Source: Pseudanabaena sp. Salubria-1 (GTDB taxonomy: Bacteria > Cyanobacteriota > Cyanobacteriia > Pseudanabaenales > Pseudanabaenaceae). From it: DNA of 64,000 nucleotides. Position 1 is the stretch's first letter. Each line of letters begins with the position of its first letter. The notes below the pieces were generated by a model. The model saw only the letters and a list, made by a program, of their open reading frames with translations, had not been told where the DNA came from and ran no database searches. Shown one piece after another: positions 16,513-25,023 of the stretch. The stretch covers positions 124,001-188,000 of the forward strand of contig JALQCR010000001.1 of assembly GCA_023336205.1 (NCBI GenBank), written 5' to 3'. The translations under genes were made by a program, and so were the position numbers.

Positions 16513-16929
16513 GTCGATTTATTCTACTAAAGAACAAGGTAGACTTAACAGAAGAAGAAAAAGTGAAGTTAGAAAATGTCTTGAAATGTTCTAAACGCTT
16601 GCGACTAGCTTATAATCTCAAAGAAGACTTTAGAAGTATTTTTGAGACTTGTAAAACTCCTGAAGAGGGTCAGAAACAATTAAAAGAATGGCTTCAAAAA
16701 GCTAAAGCTGTTTATGGCGCAGTTTTGGAAACCATTCGTAATCATCTTGATAATATTTGTAACTACTTTTTAAATCGTACATCTAGTGGTGTGATGGAGG
16801 GACTTAATAATCGTATTAAATTAATTAAACGACAGGCTTATGGTTTTTTAAATTTTTTAAATTTTCGTTCTAGATTATTAGCTTGTCTTTCTCATTAGAT
16901 TTACTTATCCCCTTAAACCCAGAAGACCC
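16513..16929 (+). repeat. 417-bp tandem copy of the 3' part of the ISL3-type element
   Basis: Identical to 16096-16512 as far as I can read, including the right inverted end. It holds a start-less fragment of the transposase (an open frame at 16563-16898). It lies inside the CTTTTTAA target repeat, so the duplication happened after, or together with, insertion. Confidence 0.93.
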
Positions 16930-17049
16930 CTTTTTAAAAAGTTCTTTGATTATCAATTTATTCTTATTGCAGACTATGAAGAGTTAAATAAAATGTTAAA
17001 TCACAAAAGAATTTTCTGGTTAGATATTGCAAAAGCGTATGGCATAATC

Positions 17050-18136
17050 CGCCAATTCAAGGATGAAATGCAACGGGTTCTGATGAAGCAAAGAATACTT
17101 CGTAAGGAGTACGATAGTCAAGTGATTTTCTGGGTCTGTGATTGATCAAATTCACTGCCTTCTGAAAGTCCTCTTCTTTCACGATTTTAAAGTTTGTACT
17201 TTTGGGATAGAACTCTCTAATTAATCCATTGGTGTGTTCATTCAATCCACGTTCCCATGAATGATATGGATTCGCAAAGAAGGTCTCTAGTTTCAATCTT
17301 TCAGATAGCTTCTCATGCCCACAGAATTCTCTTCCATTATCAAAGGTCATTGTCTTTCGAGATGTTGATTCTATAGGCTCAAATAGATTGAATGTCACTC
17401 TGTTTATCTCATCCATCGTCTTGTTCTTAGCTAGTCCAGCAAGTAAATACTTCGATGCTTTATCAACATGCGTAACTACGATACCTGTGTGGTTGCACCC
17501 GATTACCGTATCACTTTCCCAATGTCCAATCTCTGTTTTTAAATCTGCAATCTTCGGTCGATTCTCTATCCCTACCCTATTGGGAATGCCACCTCGCTTC
17601 TGATGGCGACCTTTGCGCCTTCGTTGCTTTTGCTTCTGCCTCAGATATTGTTGATATATTCCCATCTCTTGATGGTTTGCATAGATCATCAGATAAATCG
17701 TCTCATAGCTGATTTTACCTAGCCCCTCCCTTTCCATTCTCCCTGCTAGTTGCTCTGGGCTGTGGTGTTGCTCTAACCGTTGTTTGACTTCGGCGATCGT
17801 CTCAGCACTGATGCTCTGAAATCTTACCTTTGCTTGTTTCCGTCTTGCTTTCATCAGGGCAACCGCAGTATCTGGCAAATAGCCAATCTGTCGCTCGTCT
17901 GTATTGCGCGATAACTCTCTTGAAATCGTACTTTTGTTTCGCTTCAAGCGACGACCTATCTCTGATACAGATAATTGCTCAATTACTCTTAGTTTATACA
18001 GTTCACTTCTTTCTGTGGTGGTAAGATGGACAAAGCTCATGAGGGTATCCTAATTATTGTGATTAATATCAGAATATCCTTATGAGTCCCTTTACGCAAA
18101 GATCTCTAGGTGTTGCATTTCATCCTTGAATTGGCG
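17050..18136 (-). mobile_element. IS30-family insertion sequence (1087 bp)
   Basis: Perfect 25-bp inverted ends (17050-17074 and 18112-18136; inner part AAGGATGAAATGCAAC) with a 3-bp direct repeat ATC at 17047-17049 and 18137-18139. Its insertion splits the acyltransferase after codon 19. Confidence 0.93.
17057..18040 (-). CDS. IS30-family transposase
   Basis: 327 residues. An N-terminal HTH (LSVSEIGRRLKRNKSTISRE) is followed by the DDE domain with GHWESDTVIG (first Asp), KTMTFDNGREF (second Asp) and the final Glu in PYHSWERGLNEHTNGLIREF. NHRPRKSLDYRTPYEVF ends the domain as in all IS30 members. Its stop lies inside the left inverted end. The gene is complete. Confidence 0.96.
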   Translation of the reverse strand: MSFVHLTTTERSELYKLRVIEQLSVSEIGRRLKRNKSTISRELSRNTDERQIGYLPDTAVALMKARRKQAKVRFQSISAETIAEVKQRLEQHHSPEQLAGRMEREGLGKISYETIYLMIYANHQEMGIYQQYLRQKQKQRRRKGRHQKRGGIPNRVGIENRPKIADLKTEIGHWESDTVIGCNHTGIVVTHVDKASKYLLAGLAKNKTMDEINRVTFNLFEPIESTSRKTMTFDNGREFCGHEKLSERLKLETFFANPYHSWERGLNEHTNGLIREFYPKSTNFKIVKEEDFQKAVNLINHRPRKSLDYRTPYEVFFASSEPVAFHP

Positions 18137-18923
18137 ATCTTAGTGTTTTACGGACATATTATTGAAAGATTTGAAGCTTTGGGAATTAGCTCTATGTCAG
18201 ATCAGAGACAAATTATTTATGGGTTTCATATACCATTATTTTTTATTGTTTCAGGCTATTTTTCAAAAAACTCTTCACTAAATCTAAAGAAACGCCTAGC
18301 TACAAGAATTTTACCTTTTATTTTTTTTAACTTTTGTATTTCTTTGCCTTTACAGATTTACAGCGATTTAACTAATCGAGTAATTCGATTGCCTATGTAT
18401 TTATCTGGAATTTTCAGTGTATTAAAAGCTTATCCAGTTTTTAATTTCATGACGTGGTTTTTAGTCTGTCTCTTTACCGTCGAAACTATCGACTATCTAG
18501 TCAACAAATATTTCATAACTAGTATTAAAAATACTAACTTAAATTTAAATTGGTGGTTTGCGCTTGCTGCACTTACTTCCTATGTAATTGGAATTACTTT
18601 AGTAAGTAATGAAGAATTTTTTGTTTCTTCAACGGGTATTGGCTTAAATTTTTGGTTCTTGCATGAAGCTTTTGTTGCTTATCTATTTTATAAATTTGGT
18701 AGAGTTTTAAACAATCTTGAAATCATCGAAAAATGTAATTCTTTATTTGTGAACTTCTTTTCGATGATAGCTTTTGGTGGAATTTTTTGGGTGATTTTTA
18801 AATTTAACAGCAACGTAAATATGGCGATCTCTCAGCATGGAAATCCCATTATTTTTCTAATTACGGCGATCTCAGGCTCATTGTTTGTAATATTTTTAGC
18901 CAGACTGACACCTCAAAACAGTT

Positions 18924-20209
18924 GGCTCTATCGTTCAAACTATGCTCGACCAATATCTAAATGCCAACAAATTAGAGATCGCAACTTAAAATTATCAAAA
19001 TTCCTGAAGCCATACCCAGATCGTTTAATTAGCTTTAACTTATTATTGATACCCTCAACAACGCCATTAGTAGTGCGGTTCTCAAAGTAATTAGTAACTT
19101 CTCCAAACCATCGACAAATTGTGCCAACACTATCCTTATACGTCTCCTTTGCTGTCTCCATCCAGTCGAGTAATTTTGATGCGCCATCTCCCCAATTTTT
19201 AGCATCTTCAAAGACTCTTCTAAACTCTTCTTTTTGCTGATGCATTTTCCCTAGCAATGGTACCACTTCTCGAATTTCTTCTAATTTTATTTTTTGCTTC
19301 TCTGTTAAATCTTTTTCGTTCTTTAGTAATGCATACTTACTCTGCTTAAGTGCTTCTTCGATTTTCTTTTTCTCGTTTACATTTTTGTTTTCTTTATTTG
19401 CTTTTTGCAGGTCATTTCGTGCTGTTTTTAGTTCCTCAGGAACTATCTTTGTTACATGGAATCGGTCGGCTACTACCTCTGCTTTTGGTATTAGTTTGTT
19501 GATCAGTCCTTTATAATTTCCACTTAGATCCATACTTACCTCAATAATTTGCTCTAACACCTCTTTTCCCCACCCCTCAAGCTCTTTCCTTATTTCTTCT
19601 TGTTTCCGTGATCGCACAAATCCTATCGGTATTTTTCTGTCTAAATCTACCAATACTACTATGTAGTCCCCTTGTCCTTTTCGTAATGCTATTTCATCAA
19701 TCCCAAGTCGTTTTAATGGCTTTAAATCTATTCTAAGTTTTTTTTCGCTAATGTATTTTATCATCGACCACACTTCCTCATCTGTTAAGTCATTTTGCTT
19801 CCCTACATTATGCATATCGCTATGCAATACTTGCTGCACTATCATCTCTGCAAATCTGTTAGTTTGTTTTCGTCTCTTTCCTATAAATTCTAGTTCTTCA
19901 CTGAACGGCTTTTCACATTTTTTACACTTGAATTGACGACGGTTTACTTTTAATAGTACTTCCTGTCCACTAATGCTTAAATCTCTTGCAAAATACCAGC
20001 GATTTTGATGCAGATGATTACTTTCTTCTCCGCATCTTGGACACTTTGCTTTTGTCGTTTTCGCTTCAACCTCTAAAATTAATCGATCTGCTACTTTTGT
20101 GTAGTTTTCTACTTCGATTCCTGGCAGATTTAAAAGTTCGGTTAGAATTGGCTGCATATTTGTTGTTTTGTATCTTATGTTACCTTAGCATCATTTAGAC
20201 GATTGAGCC
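18924..20209 (-). mobile_element. Second ISL3-family element (1286 bp)
   Basis: Imperfect inverted ends (GGCTCTATCGTTCAAA on the left; complement of GGCTCAATCGTCTAAA on the right). The 8-bp target repeat AAACAGTT is present at 18916-18923 and 20210-20217. It is inserted in the 3' part of the acyltransferase gene. It is different from the other ISL3-type element in the window. Confidence 0.93.
18940..20157 (-). CDS. ISL3-family transposase, complete
   Basis: 405 residues in one frame. The zinc-binding N-terminus is CPRCGEESNHLHQNRWYFAR with CKKCEKPF. The DDE core has RLGIDEIALRKGQGDYIVVL, VSMDLSGNYKGLINKLIPKA and ADRFHVTKIV, ending with NGVVEGINNKLKLIKRSGYG. The gene is intact and its element has a perfect target duplication, so it is probably recent and active. 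Confidence 0.96.
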   Translation of the reverse strand: MQPILTELLNLPGIEVENYTKVADRLILEVEAKTTKAKCPRCGEESNHLHQNRWYFARDLSISGQEVLLKVNRRQFKCKKCEKPFSEELEFIGKRRKQTNRFAEMIVQQVLHSDMHNVGKQNDLTDEEVWSMIKYISEKKLRIDLKPLKRLGIDEIALRKGQGDYIVVLVDLDRKIPIGFVRSRKQEEIRKELEGWGKEVLEQIIEVSMDLSGNYKGLINKLIPKAEVVADRFHVTKIVPEELKTARNDLQKANKENKNVNEKKKIEEALKQSKYALLKNEKDLTEKQKIKLEEIREVVPLLGKMHQQKEEFRRVFEDAKNWGDGASKLLDWMETAKETYKDSVGTICRWFGEVTNYFENRTTNGVVEGINNKLKLIKRSGYGFRNFDNFKLRSLICWHLDIGRA

Positions 20210-20494
20210 AAACAGTTTGATATTATGGACTGGGAGAAACACTGTAATTCTTATAGGTACAGCAGGTATATTTCATCACTTCATCAATGAATCATATACA
20301 AAGCTGATATATCCATATATTGAGCACACAGATCTTGTGATTTCTCTGGTATCCGCATTGGCTACAATTGGATCTATTTTGTCTTCAGTTCCTATTGTGT
20401 ATGTGTTAGATAAACTATTGCCTCAAGTAGTTGGAAAGCCTAAAATTAGTGGACCATTTATTCCACAGCTTGTGGATTAGCATTTTCGAAACAG

Positions 20495-20521
20495 CGAGAT
20501 AGATACTTGATATCTATCTCG
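20495..20521 (+). terminator. Terminator of the acyltransferase gene
   Basis: Stem CGAGATAGATA / TATCTATCTCG with a five-base loop, 15 bases after the acyltransferase stop. The remaining gap to 20651 shows no gene. Confidence 0.65.
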
Positions 20522-20651
20522 TTATCAACGTATTTGTATCTTTATCGATTAAGTATGAATTGAACGTTTCATATCTCATCTCACATTATCTAGGGATGCA
20601 GAAAAATCTGGGAACCATCATGATGTAATAATTTTTACACCTTAACATGAC

Positions 20652-21897
20652 GGGTCTTCTGGGTTTAAGGGGATAAGTAAATCTAATGAGAAAGACAAGC
20701 TAATAATCTAGAACGAAAATTTAAAAAATTTAAAAAACCATAAGCCTGTCGTTTAATTAATTTAATACGATTATTAAGTCCCTCCATCACACCACTAGAT
20801 GTACGATTTAAAAAGTAGTTACAAATATTATCAAGATGATTACGAATGGTTTCCAAAACTGCGCCATAAACAGCTTTAGCTTTTTGAAGCCATTCTTTTA
20901 ATTGTTTCTGACCCTCTTCAGGAGTTTTACAAGTCTCAAAAATACTTCTAAAGTCTTCTTTGAGATTATAAGCTAGTCGCAAGCGTTTAGAACATTTCAA
21001 GACATTTTCTAACTTCACTTTTTCTTCTTCTGTTAAGTCTACCTTGTTCTTTAGTAGAATAAATCGACTACCTTTAATCTTGATTTTAGCTTTTTGACGC
21101 AGTTGATTTAACTCTTTGATTAGTGGCTGCATAACATGAAATCTGTCGATGACAATTTTCGCATTTGGAAATACTTCTTTGACAACTTTGGGAAAGCCTC
21201 CCCACATATCAATGCTAACCTCCTCTACTTTTTCCCTTATCTCAATCGGTTGCTGCTTCAGGACTTCAATGATGTCATCTTGTTTATGACTATCAATTAC
21301 TTCTAGTAATGCTCCTGCGTCAATACTTGATACGACTGTCACAAAGTCTTTATGTCCTTTGCGTTTACTCACTTCATCAATACTCACTCGTTTTACTTCT
21401 TTCCAATCATCTTTTTTTTTAGAGAAAATTGGTGATTGAAAATCCCTTGTATTTGATCCCAACTCAAATATTCATCTCGACTTACTTGCTCCACACTCGC
21501 ACTTTGTACTCGTTGATAAACATACTCCTCATACCTTTGTGTGTATCGTCTTTCCCAGTCTACAAAGGGTAACTTTTCCGTAAAATGTCTTTGACAATGT
21601 TGACAATAAAATTGGCGGCGCGGCGTATTTAAATAAACTATTTTCCCAAATACTGACAAATCTCGAATCAATATCGGTCGATTTTGTTTTAATTTTCCAC
21701 CATGCGTATTACAATGCGGACAAGTAATTTCATCCTGTAAAAATCTCAACTTTAGGGTGATTTTATTTTCTTCTTCCGTAAAACTTTCAACGGTTGTGTT
21801 GGGTAAATTTAGCAACCTATCTAGATACAAGTCCATACCTGTCACCACTTATCTTTGTGCTTCATTATACATTAATCCCCTCAAACCCAGAAGAGCC
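20652..21897 (-). mobile_element. ISL3-type element, copy 2 (1246 bp), inverted
   Basis: Same length and apparently the same sequence as 15267-16512, in opposite orientation. The flanking 8-mers differ (AACATGAC and TAAACTTT), so no target duplication is present. It cuts off the end of the methyltransferase gene, which suggests an adjacent deletion or a rearrangement between the two inverted copies. Confidence 0.92.
20683..21836 (-). CDS. ISL3-family transposase made by -1 frameshifting (copy 2)
   Basis: Same two frames and the same run of nine A (nine T on the + strand at about 21412-21420) as copy 1. Frame A runs from 21836 to 21393; frame B is open to the stop at 20683. See copy 1 for motifs. 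The unchanged slippery run in a second copy supports programmed frameshifting. Confidence 0.88.
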
Positions 21898-22833
21898 TAA
21901 ACTTTTAGCAACTTCATATACAACAGGCACTACAACTGAGTTGCCAAACTGTCTATACATTTGTGTTCTTGAAACAGGAATAATAAAACTCTGAGGATAT
22001 CCCATAATTGCTTTACATTCATTTTCACTAAGCAACCTAATCCCAGTTTCTCCGTCTTTAACAAAAGTACCAGTTAGTCTCTGAATCTTATGATAAGTAG
22101 AACACAAGGTTTTTACCTGAATCTTAGATTTTTTGTCAATTAACTCTGGTCTACCATCATCGAGTTTAAACAAATATGAATTTTGCAAATGTTTGGATAT
22201 TGAATAGCCGCTTACATTTTCTTCGACATAAGAGCCAATAAATTTTTTATTCGGAATAGATACTGGGAAACTAAAGTTAGGAATATCAGCAGAAATATTT
22301 TCAGATATTCCCACTATAAATATTCTTTTCCGTATTTGTGGTACGCCATAATCTTTTGCATCTAAAACGCACCAAAAAACATGGTATCTAACATCAGGTT
22401 TACATAGAAAAAGATATTGTCCATTTACAGACACAGATAAAGTTTCTAATATAATACTTAAAGTTTTTCCACCATCATGAGTTACTAAGCCCTCAACATT
22501 TTCTAAAATAAAAGCCTTAGGATTTTTCTCTTTTATAATCTTCACCACATCATAAAATAAAGTTCCTTGTGTTGGATGTTCAAAGCCTTCACGTTTACCA
22601 ATTGAACTGAATGGTTGACATGGAAACCCAGCGGTTAAGATGTCAATATTCGGGATTGTAGATGGGTGAATTTGAGTAATATCTCCATGAGGTGTTTCAC
22701 CAAAGTTAGCTGCATAAGTTAGCTGTGCGTATTTATCCCACTCAGAAGAAAACATACATTTGCCGCCAAGACTTTCTAGGGCAATTCTAAATCCACCAAT
22801 CCCAGCAAATAAATCTGCAAAAACAAAATTCAT
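21865..22833 (-). CDS. DNA (cytosine-5-)-methyltransferase, C-terminus replaced by IS sequence
   Basis: 322 residues. It has ADLFAGIGGFRIALES (SAM-binding motif I), the catalytic GFPCQPFSSIG (motif IV), ILENVEGLV (motif VI), and RQFGNSVVVPVVYEVAKSL (motifs IX-X). After 21897 the last 10 or 11 residues come from the ISL3-type element, so the native tail is lost, but all core motifs survive. No restriction endonuclease gene is visible beside it, so it is either an orphan methylase or the survivor of a broken restriction-modification system. Its A+T-rich composition and IS neighbours suggest transfer. Target specificity cannot be read from sequence. Confidence 0.92.
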   Translation of the reverse strand: MNFVFADLFAGIGGFRIALESLGGKCMFSSEWDKYAQLTYAANFGETPHGDITQIHPSTIPNIDILTAGFPCQPFSSIGKREGFEHPTQGTLFYDVVKIIKEKNPKAFILENVEGLVTHDGGKTLSIILETLSVSVNGQYLFLCKPDVRYHVFWCVLDAKDYGVPQIRKRIFIVGISENISADIPNFSFPVSIPNKKFIGSYVEENVSGYSISKHLQNSYLFKLDDGRPELIDKKSKIQVKTLCSTYHKIQRLTGTFVKDGETGIRLLSENECKAIMGYPQSFIIPVSRTQMYRQFGNSVVVPVVYEVAKSLGSSGFEGINV

Positions 22834-22919
22834 TTTTATCTCTATATTTCTGATGTTGATGCGTTACGTTACACTAACGCATCCTACAAATAATAAGAAT
22901 TCCTACTTGTTGCAAGAAT

Positions 22920-23888
22920 TTAAATTGCCGTGCCAAGTAAATACAATAAGCTCATCCTAATGGCGACTCCATTCGTCACCTGCTTATCGATCAAACTCAA
23001 TCTGGGATCATCCATTAAGTCAGAGCTGATCTCTACACCACGGTTAACGGGGCCGGGGTGTAACACTTGGACATTTGGCGCACATTTGGCTAGGCGATCG
23101 CGAGTTATGCCATACCTTGCATGATATTCCCGCAAACTGGGAATCAGAAATTGCCCCATGCGCTCCATTTGCAATCGCAAAGTCATCACAAAATCTGCAT
23201 CCTCAAGAGCTGGCTCAAGGGAATAATGAATTTTTGCGCCATATTCGGCAAATTCTGGTGGTAATAATGTTGGTGGTGCGGCTAGATGCACATCTGCACC
23301 ATTGGTAAGCAAGCTCCAGAGATTAGATCGCGCTACCCGTGAATGTAAAATATCGCCAACGATCGCTACTTTTTTACCTTTTAGATCCTTTGCCGTGGGA
23401 GCCTTGGGATTGAGATACATACAGAGAGTTAACAGATCGAGCAATGCTTGAGATGGATGTTCATGCTTGCCATCACCAGCATTGAGGATCGCCACTTTGC
23501 CACTGAGGGCATCCATGTCACGGGCGATCGCTAAAGGCACACCTGCCGATTGATGACGGATCACCATAATGTCCGTACCCATGGCAAGAAAAGTCCGCGC
23601 TGTATCGAGGATTGTTTCGCCCTTAGTGAGGGCGGATGTTCCTGGAGCAAAATTTAAGGTGTCGGCTGAGAGTCGCTTGGCGGCAAGCTCAAAACTATTG
23701 CGAGTTCGAGTTGAAGATTCAAAGAACAAATTAGCGACAACTTTGCTCTGCAAGGTTGGCACTTTTTTATTGCGTCGTGACAGCACTTCTAAGAAGCTAA
23801 CGGCAGTTTGTAAGACCGTTTCATAATCGTTCGGCGTAAAATCGGCTAGCGAGATCACATGTCGTCGCTGCCAAGTAAGTTCAGTCAT
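22920..23888 (-). CDS. pyrB: Aspartate carbamoyltransferase, catalytic subunit
   Basis: 322 residues. The carbamoyl-phosphate motif [13 protein letters not shown], the aspartate-side [11 protein letters not shown], and [11 protein letters not shown] are present. It catalyses the committed step of pyrimidine synthesis in the cytoplasm. The gene starts 12 bases after the small gene 23901-24053, so the two are probably co-transcribed. Between pyrB and the methyltransferase (22834-22919) there is only a short repeat with TGCGTTACGTTACACTAACG. Confidence 0.97.
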   Translation of the reverse strand: MTELTWQRRHVISLADFTPNDYETVLQTAVSFLEVLSRRNKKVPTLQSKVVANLFFESSTRTRNSFELAAKRLSADTLNFAPGTSALTKGETILDTARTFLAMGTDIMVIRHQSAGVPLAIARDMDALSGKVAILNAGDGKHEHPSQALLDLLTLCMYLNPKAPTAKDLKGKKVAIVGDILHSRVARSNLWSLLTNGADVHLAAPPTLLPPEFAEYGAKIHYSLEPALEDADFVMTLRLQMERMGQFLIPSLREYHARYGITRDRLAKCAPNVQVLHPGPVNRGVEISSDLMDDPRLSLIDKQVTNGVAIRMSLLYLLGTAI

Positions 23889-23900
23889 GATGCTTTAAAG

Positions 23901-24053
23901 CTAGGAGATAAGAGATATGCCCGAAAGTACGCCGATGGGGGCTGGGGCAACCATGTCGTCTGGCAAGAAAGCGCGAGAGCTAACCAATACTAGAGTAAAC
24001 AAAAAGATTGCAAAGATGATGAACGGTGCAATGTATTGACGAAAAAATGGCAC
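23901..24053 (-). CDS. Small conserved-looking membrane protein
   Basis: 50 residues beginning MPFFRQYIAPFIIFAIFLFT, one transmembrane helix, then SSRAFLPDDMVAPAPIGVLS. The start is GTG (complement of 24051-24053), because a stop codon lies three codons upstream in frame and no ATG is available. The sequence is reminiscent of small thylakoid or cyanobacteria-specific proteins, but I could not match it to a named photosystem subunit. It directly precedes pyrB. Confidence 0.55.
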   Translation of the reverse strand: MPFFRQYIAPFIIFAIFLFTLVLVSSRAFLPDDMVAPAPIGVLSGISLIS

Positions 24054-24132
24054 GGTTTTAAATCATAGAAGACGATCATATTATCTACGATTTAAACCCT
24101 AAGTAGCTAGGCTCAATCAAATATAAGATCCC

Positions 24133-24171
24133 AAAATCTGTACCGCCTGCTGCACGGACGGTACAGATTTT
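24133..24171. terminator. Hairpin between the small membrane gene and rpsP
   Basis: Arms AAAATCTGTACCG and its complement around a 13-base loop. A related core (ATCTGTACCG) recurs in the hairpin at 63311-63357. Confidence 0.6.
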
Positions 24172-24288
24172 GACTCTAGTTTTTTAATTATGCTGAGGTG
24201 CTTAAAATAATGCTATATTAATAAGCCTGCTAAAATATCCAAATAGTATTGAACTAGATCAAACCCAAGAAACTAGAGCCATAAACCC

Positions 24289-24537
24289 ATGATGAAGTTG
24301 AGATTAAAGCGATTTGGCAAGAAATTTGAAGCCAGCTATCGCATCGTTGCCGTAAACAGTACCAGCCGTCGCGATGGTCGTCCTCTTGCTGAACTCGGTT
24401 TCTATAACCCACGTACTAAAGAAACCCAACTCGATGTACCTGCGATCGTTCTTCGCATCAAGCAAGGCGCTCAACCTACTGACACAGTACGTCGCATCCT
24501 CGAAAAAGCAAAAGTATTCGATCTCGTTACTGCTTAA
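24289..24537 (+). CDS. rpsP: 30S ribosomal protein S16
   Basis: 82 residues with the S16 signature [39 protein letters not shown]. Two ATG codons are adjacent (24289 and 24292); either gives a normal S16. It heads a two-gene unit with khpA. Confidence 0.97.
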   Translation: MMKLRLKRFGKKFEASYRIVAVNSTSRRDGRPLAELGFYNPRTKETQLDVPAIVLRIKQGAQPTDTVRRILEKAKVFDLVTA

Positions 24538-24575
24538 TTTTTGAATTAGTTCTAAATTCGTGCAAATCTAAACTT

Positions 24576-24953
24576 GTGCCAGACTATAACGCCTTAATTA
24601 GTTTTTTGCTGAAGCCATTATTAGCTCATCCAGACGCGCTGCGGGTAGATTTTGAGTCAAATAGCAAAAGCGATCGCGTCTGGATCAGAGTTGCTTTCGA
24701 TCCAGAAGATCGGGGGCGAATTTTTGGTAAAGGGGGACGGACGATTCAAGCAGTTCGGACTGTGGTGATGACTGCCGCTGAAGAAGCTGGACATAGCGCC
24801 AGATTTGAAGTTTTTGACCCAAACCCCAACTCAAATTCTGACGATTATCAAGACCGAAATGCAGAGTATTCTGATCCCGAACGACAACAAGTACAAGTTG
24901 AGCGTCCTCGGATCAATGTCGAAAAACCGAAGCGACGGGAAATCGTTAATTAA
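24576..24953 (+). CDS. khpA: KH-domain RNA-binding protein
   Basis: 125 residues, GTG start at 24576. The KH motif is RGRIFGKGGRTIQAVRTVV (about 47-65). The C-terminal third is polar and disordered (PNPNSNSDDYQDRN...), longer than in Firmicutes KhpA. It lies 38 bases after rpsP, the usual neighbour. It binds RNA and probably works with a Jag/KhpB partner. Confidence 0.88.
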   Translation: MPDYNALISFLLKPLLAHPDALRVDFESNSKSDRVWIRVAFDPEDRGRIFGKGGRTIQAVRTVVMTAAEEAGHSARFEVFDPNPNSNSDDYQDRNAEYSDPERQQVQVERPRINVEKPKRREIVN

Positions 24954-24973
24954 AATCAATAACTAAAATATTG

Positions 24974-25000
24974 GGGGTGCGTTGCACCCCTTTTATTTTT
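24974..25000 (+). terminator. rpsP-khpA terminator
   Basis: Stem GGGGTGC / GCACCCC with a GTT loop and the tail TTTTATTTTT, 20 bases after the khpA stop. Confidence 0.88.
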
Positions 25001-25023
25001 GTAAATCCAGTGAGAGCAAATAT

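Larger units (their letters stand above)
15267..16929 (+). mobile_element. ISL3-type element, copy 1, with its 3' third duplicated
   Basis: The element proper is 15267-16512 (1246 bp), with ends GGCTCTTCTGGGTTTGAGGG and the complement of GGGTCTTCTGGGTTTAAGGG. The last 417 bases (16096-16512) are repeated exactly at 16513-16929. The whole is flanked by the 8-bp direct repeat CTTTTTAA (15259-15266 and 16930-16937), the target size typical of ISL3. The same element, same length and inverted, is at 20652-21897. Confidence 0.9.
16993..20480 (+). pseudogene. Acyltransferase (acetylase, family 3) broken by IS30 and ISL3 insertions
   Basis: Three pieces, 16993-17049, 18140-18923 and 20218-20480, join to exactly 368 codons in one frame once both elements and one copy of each target repeat are removed. 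The restored protein starts MLNHKRIFWLDIAKAYGII, continues LVFYGHIIERFEALG and FHIPLFFIVSGYFSK, and ends IPQLVD. The D-I-A-K...F-x-H and HIP-F-F-x-SGYF motifs, with about ten hydrophobic segments, are those of membrane O-acyltransferases (fucose 4-O-acetylase type), which modify surface polysaccharides. The gene is inactive as it stands. A terminator follows at 20495. Confidence 0.92.

Noticed and set aside
16563..16898. Separate 111-residue gene
   Set aside because: It is only a copy of the transposase C-terminus created by the 417-bp duplication.
24982..25023. Extended N-terminus of CinA
   Set aside because: It would start within the khpA terminator; the family N-terminus begins at 25024.
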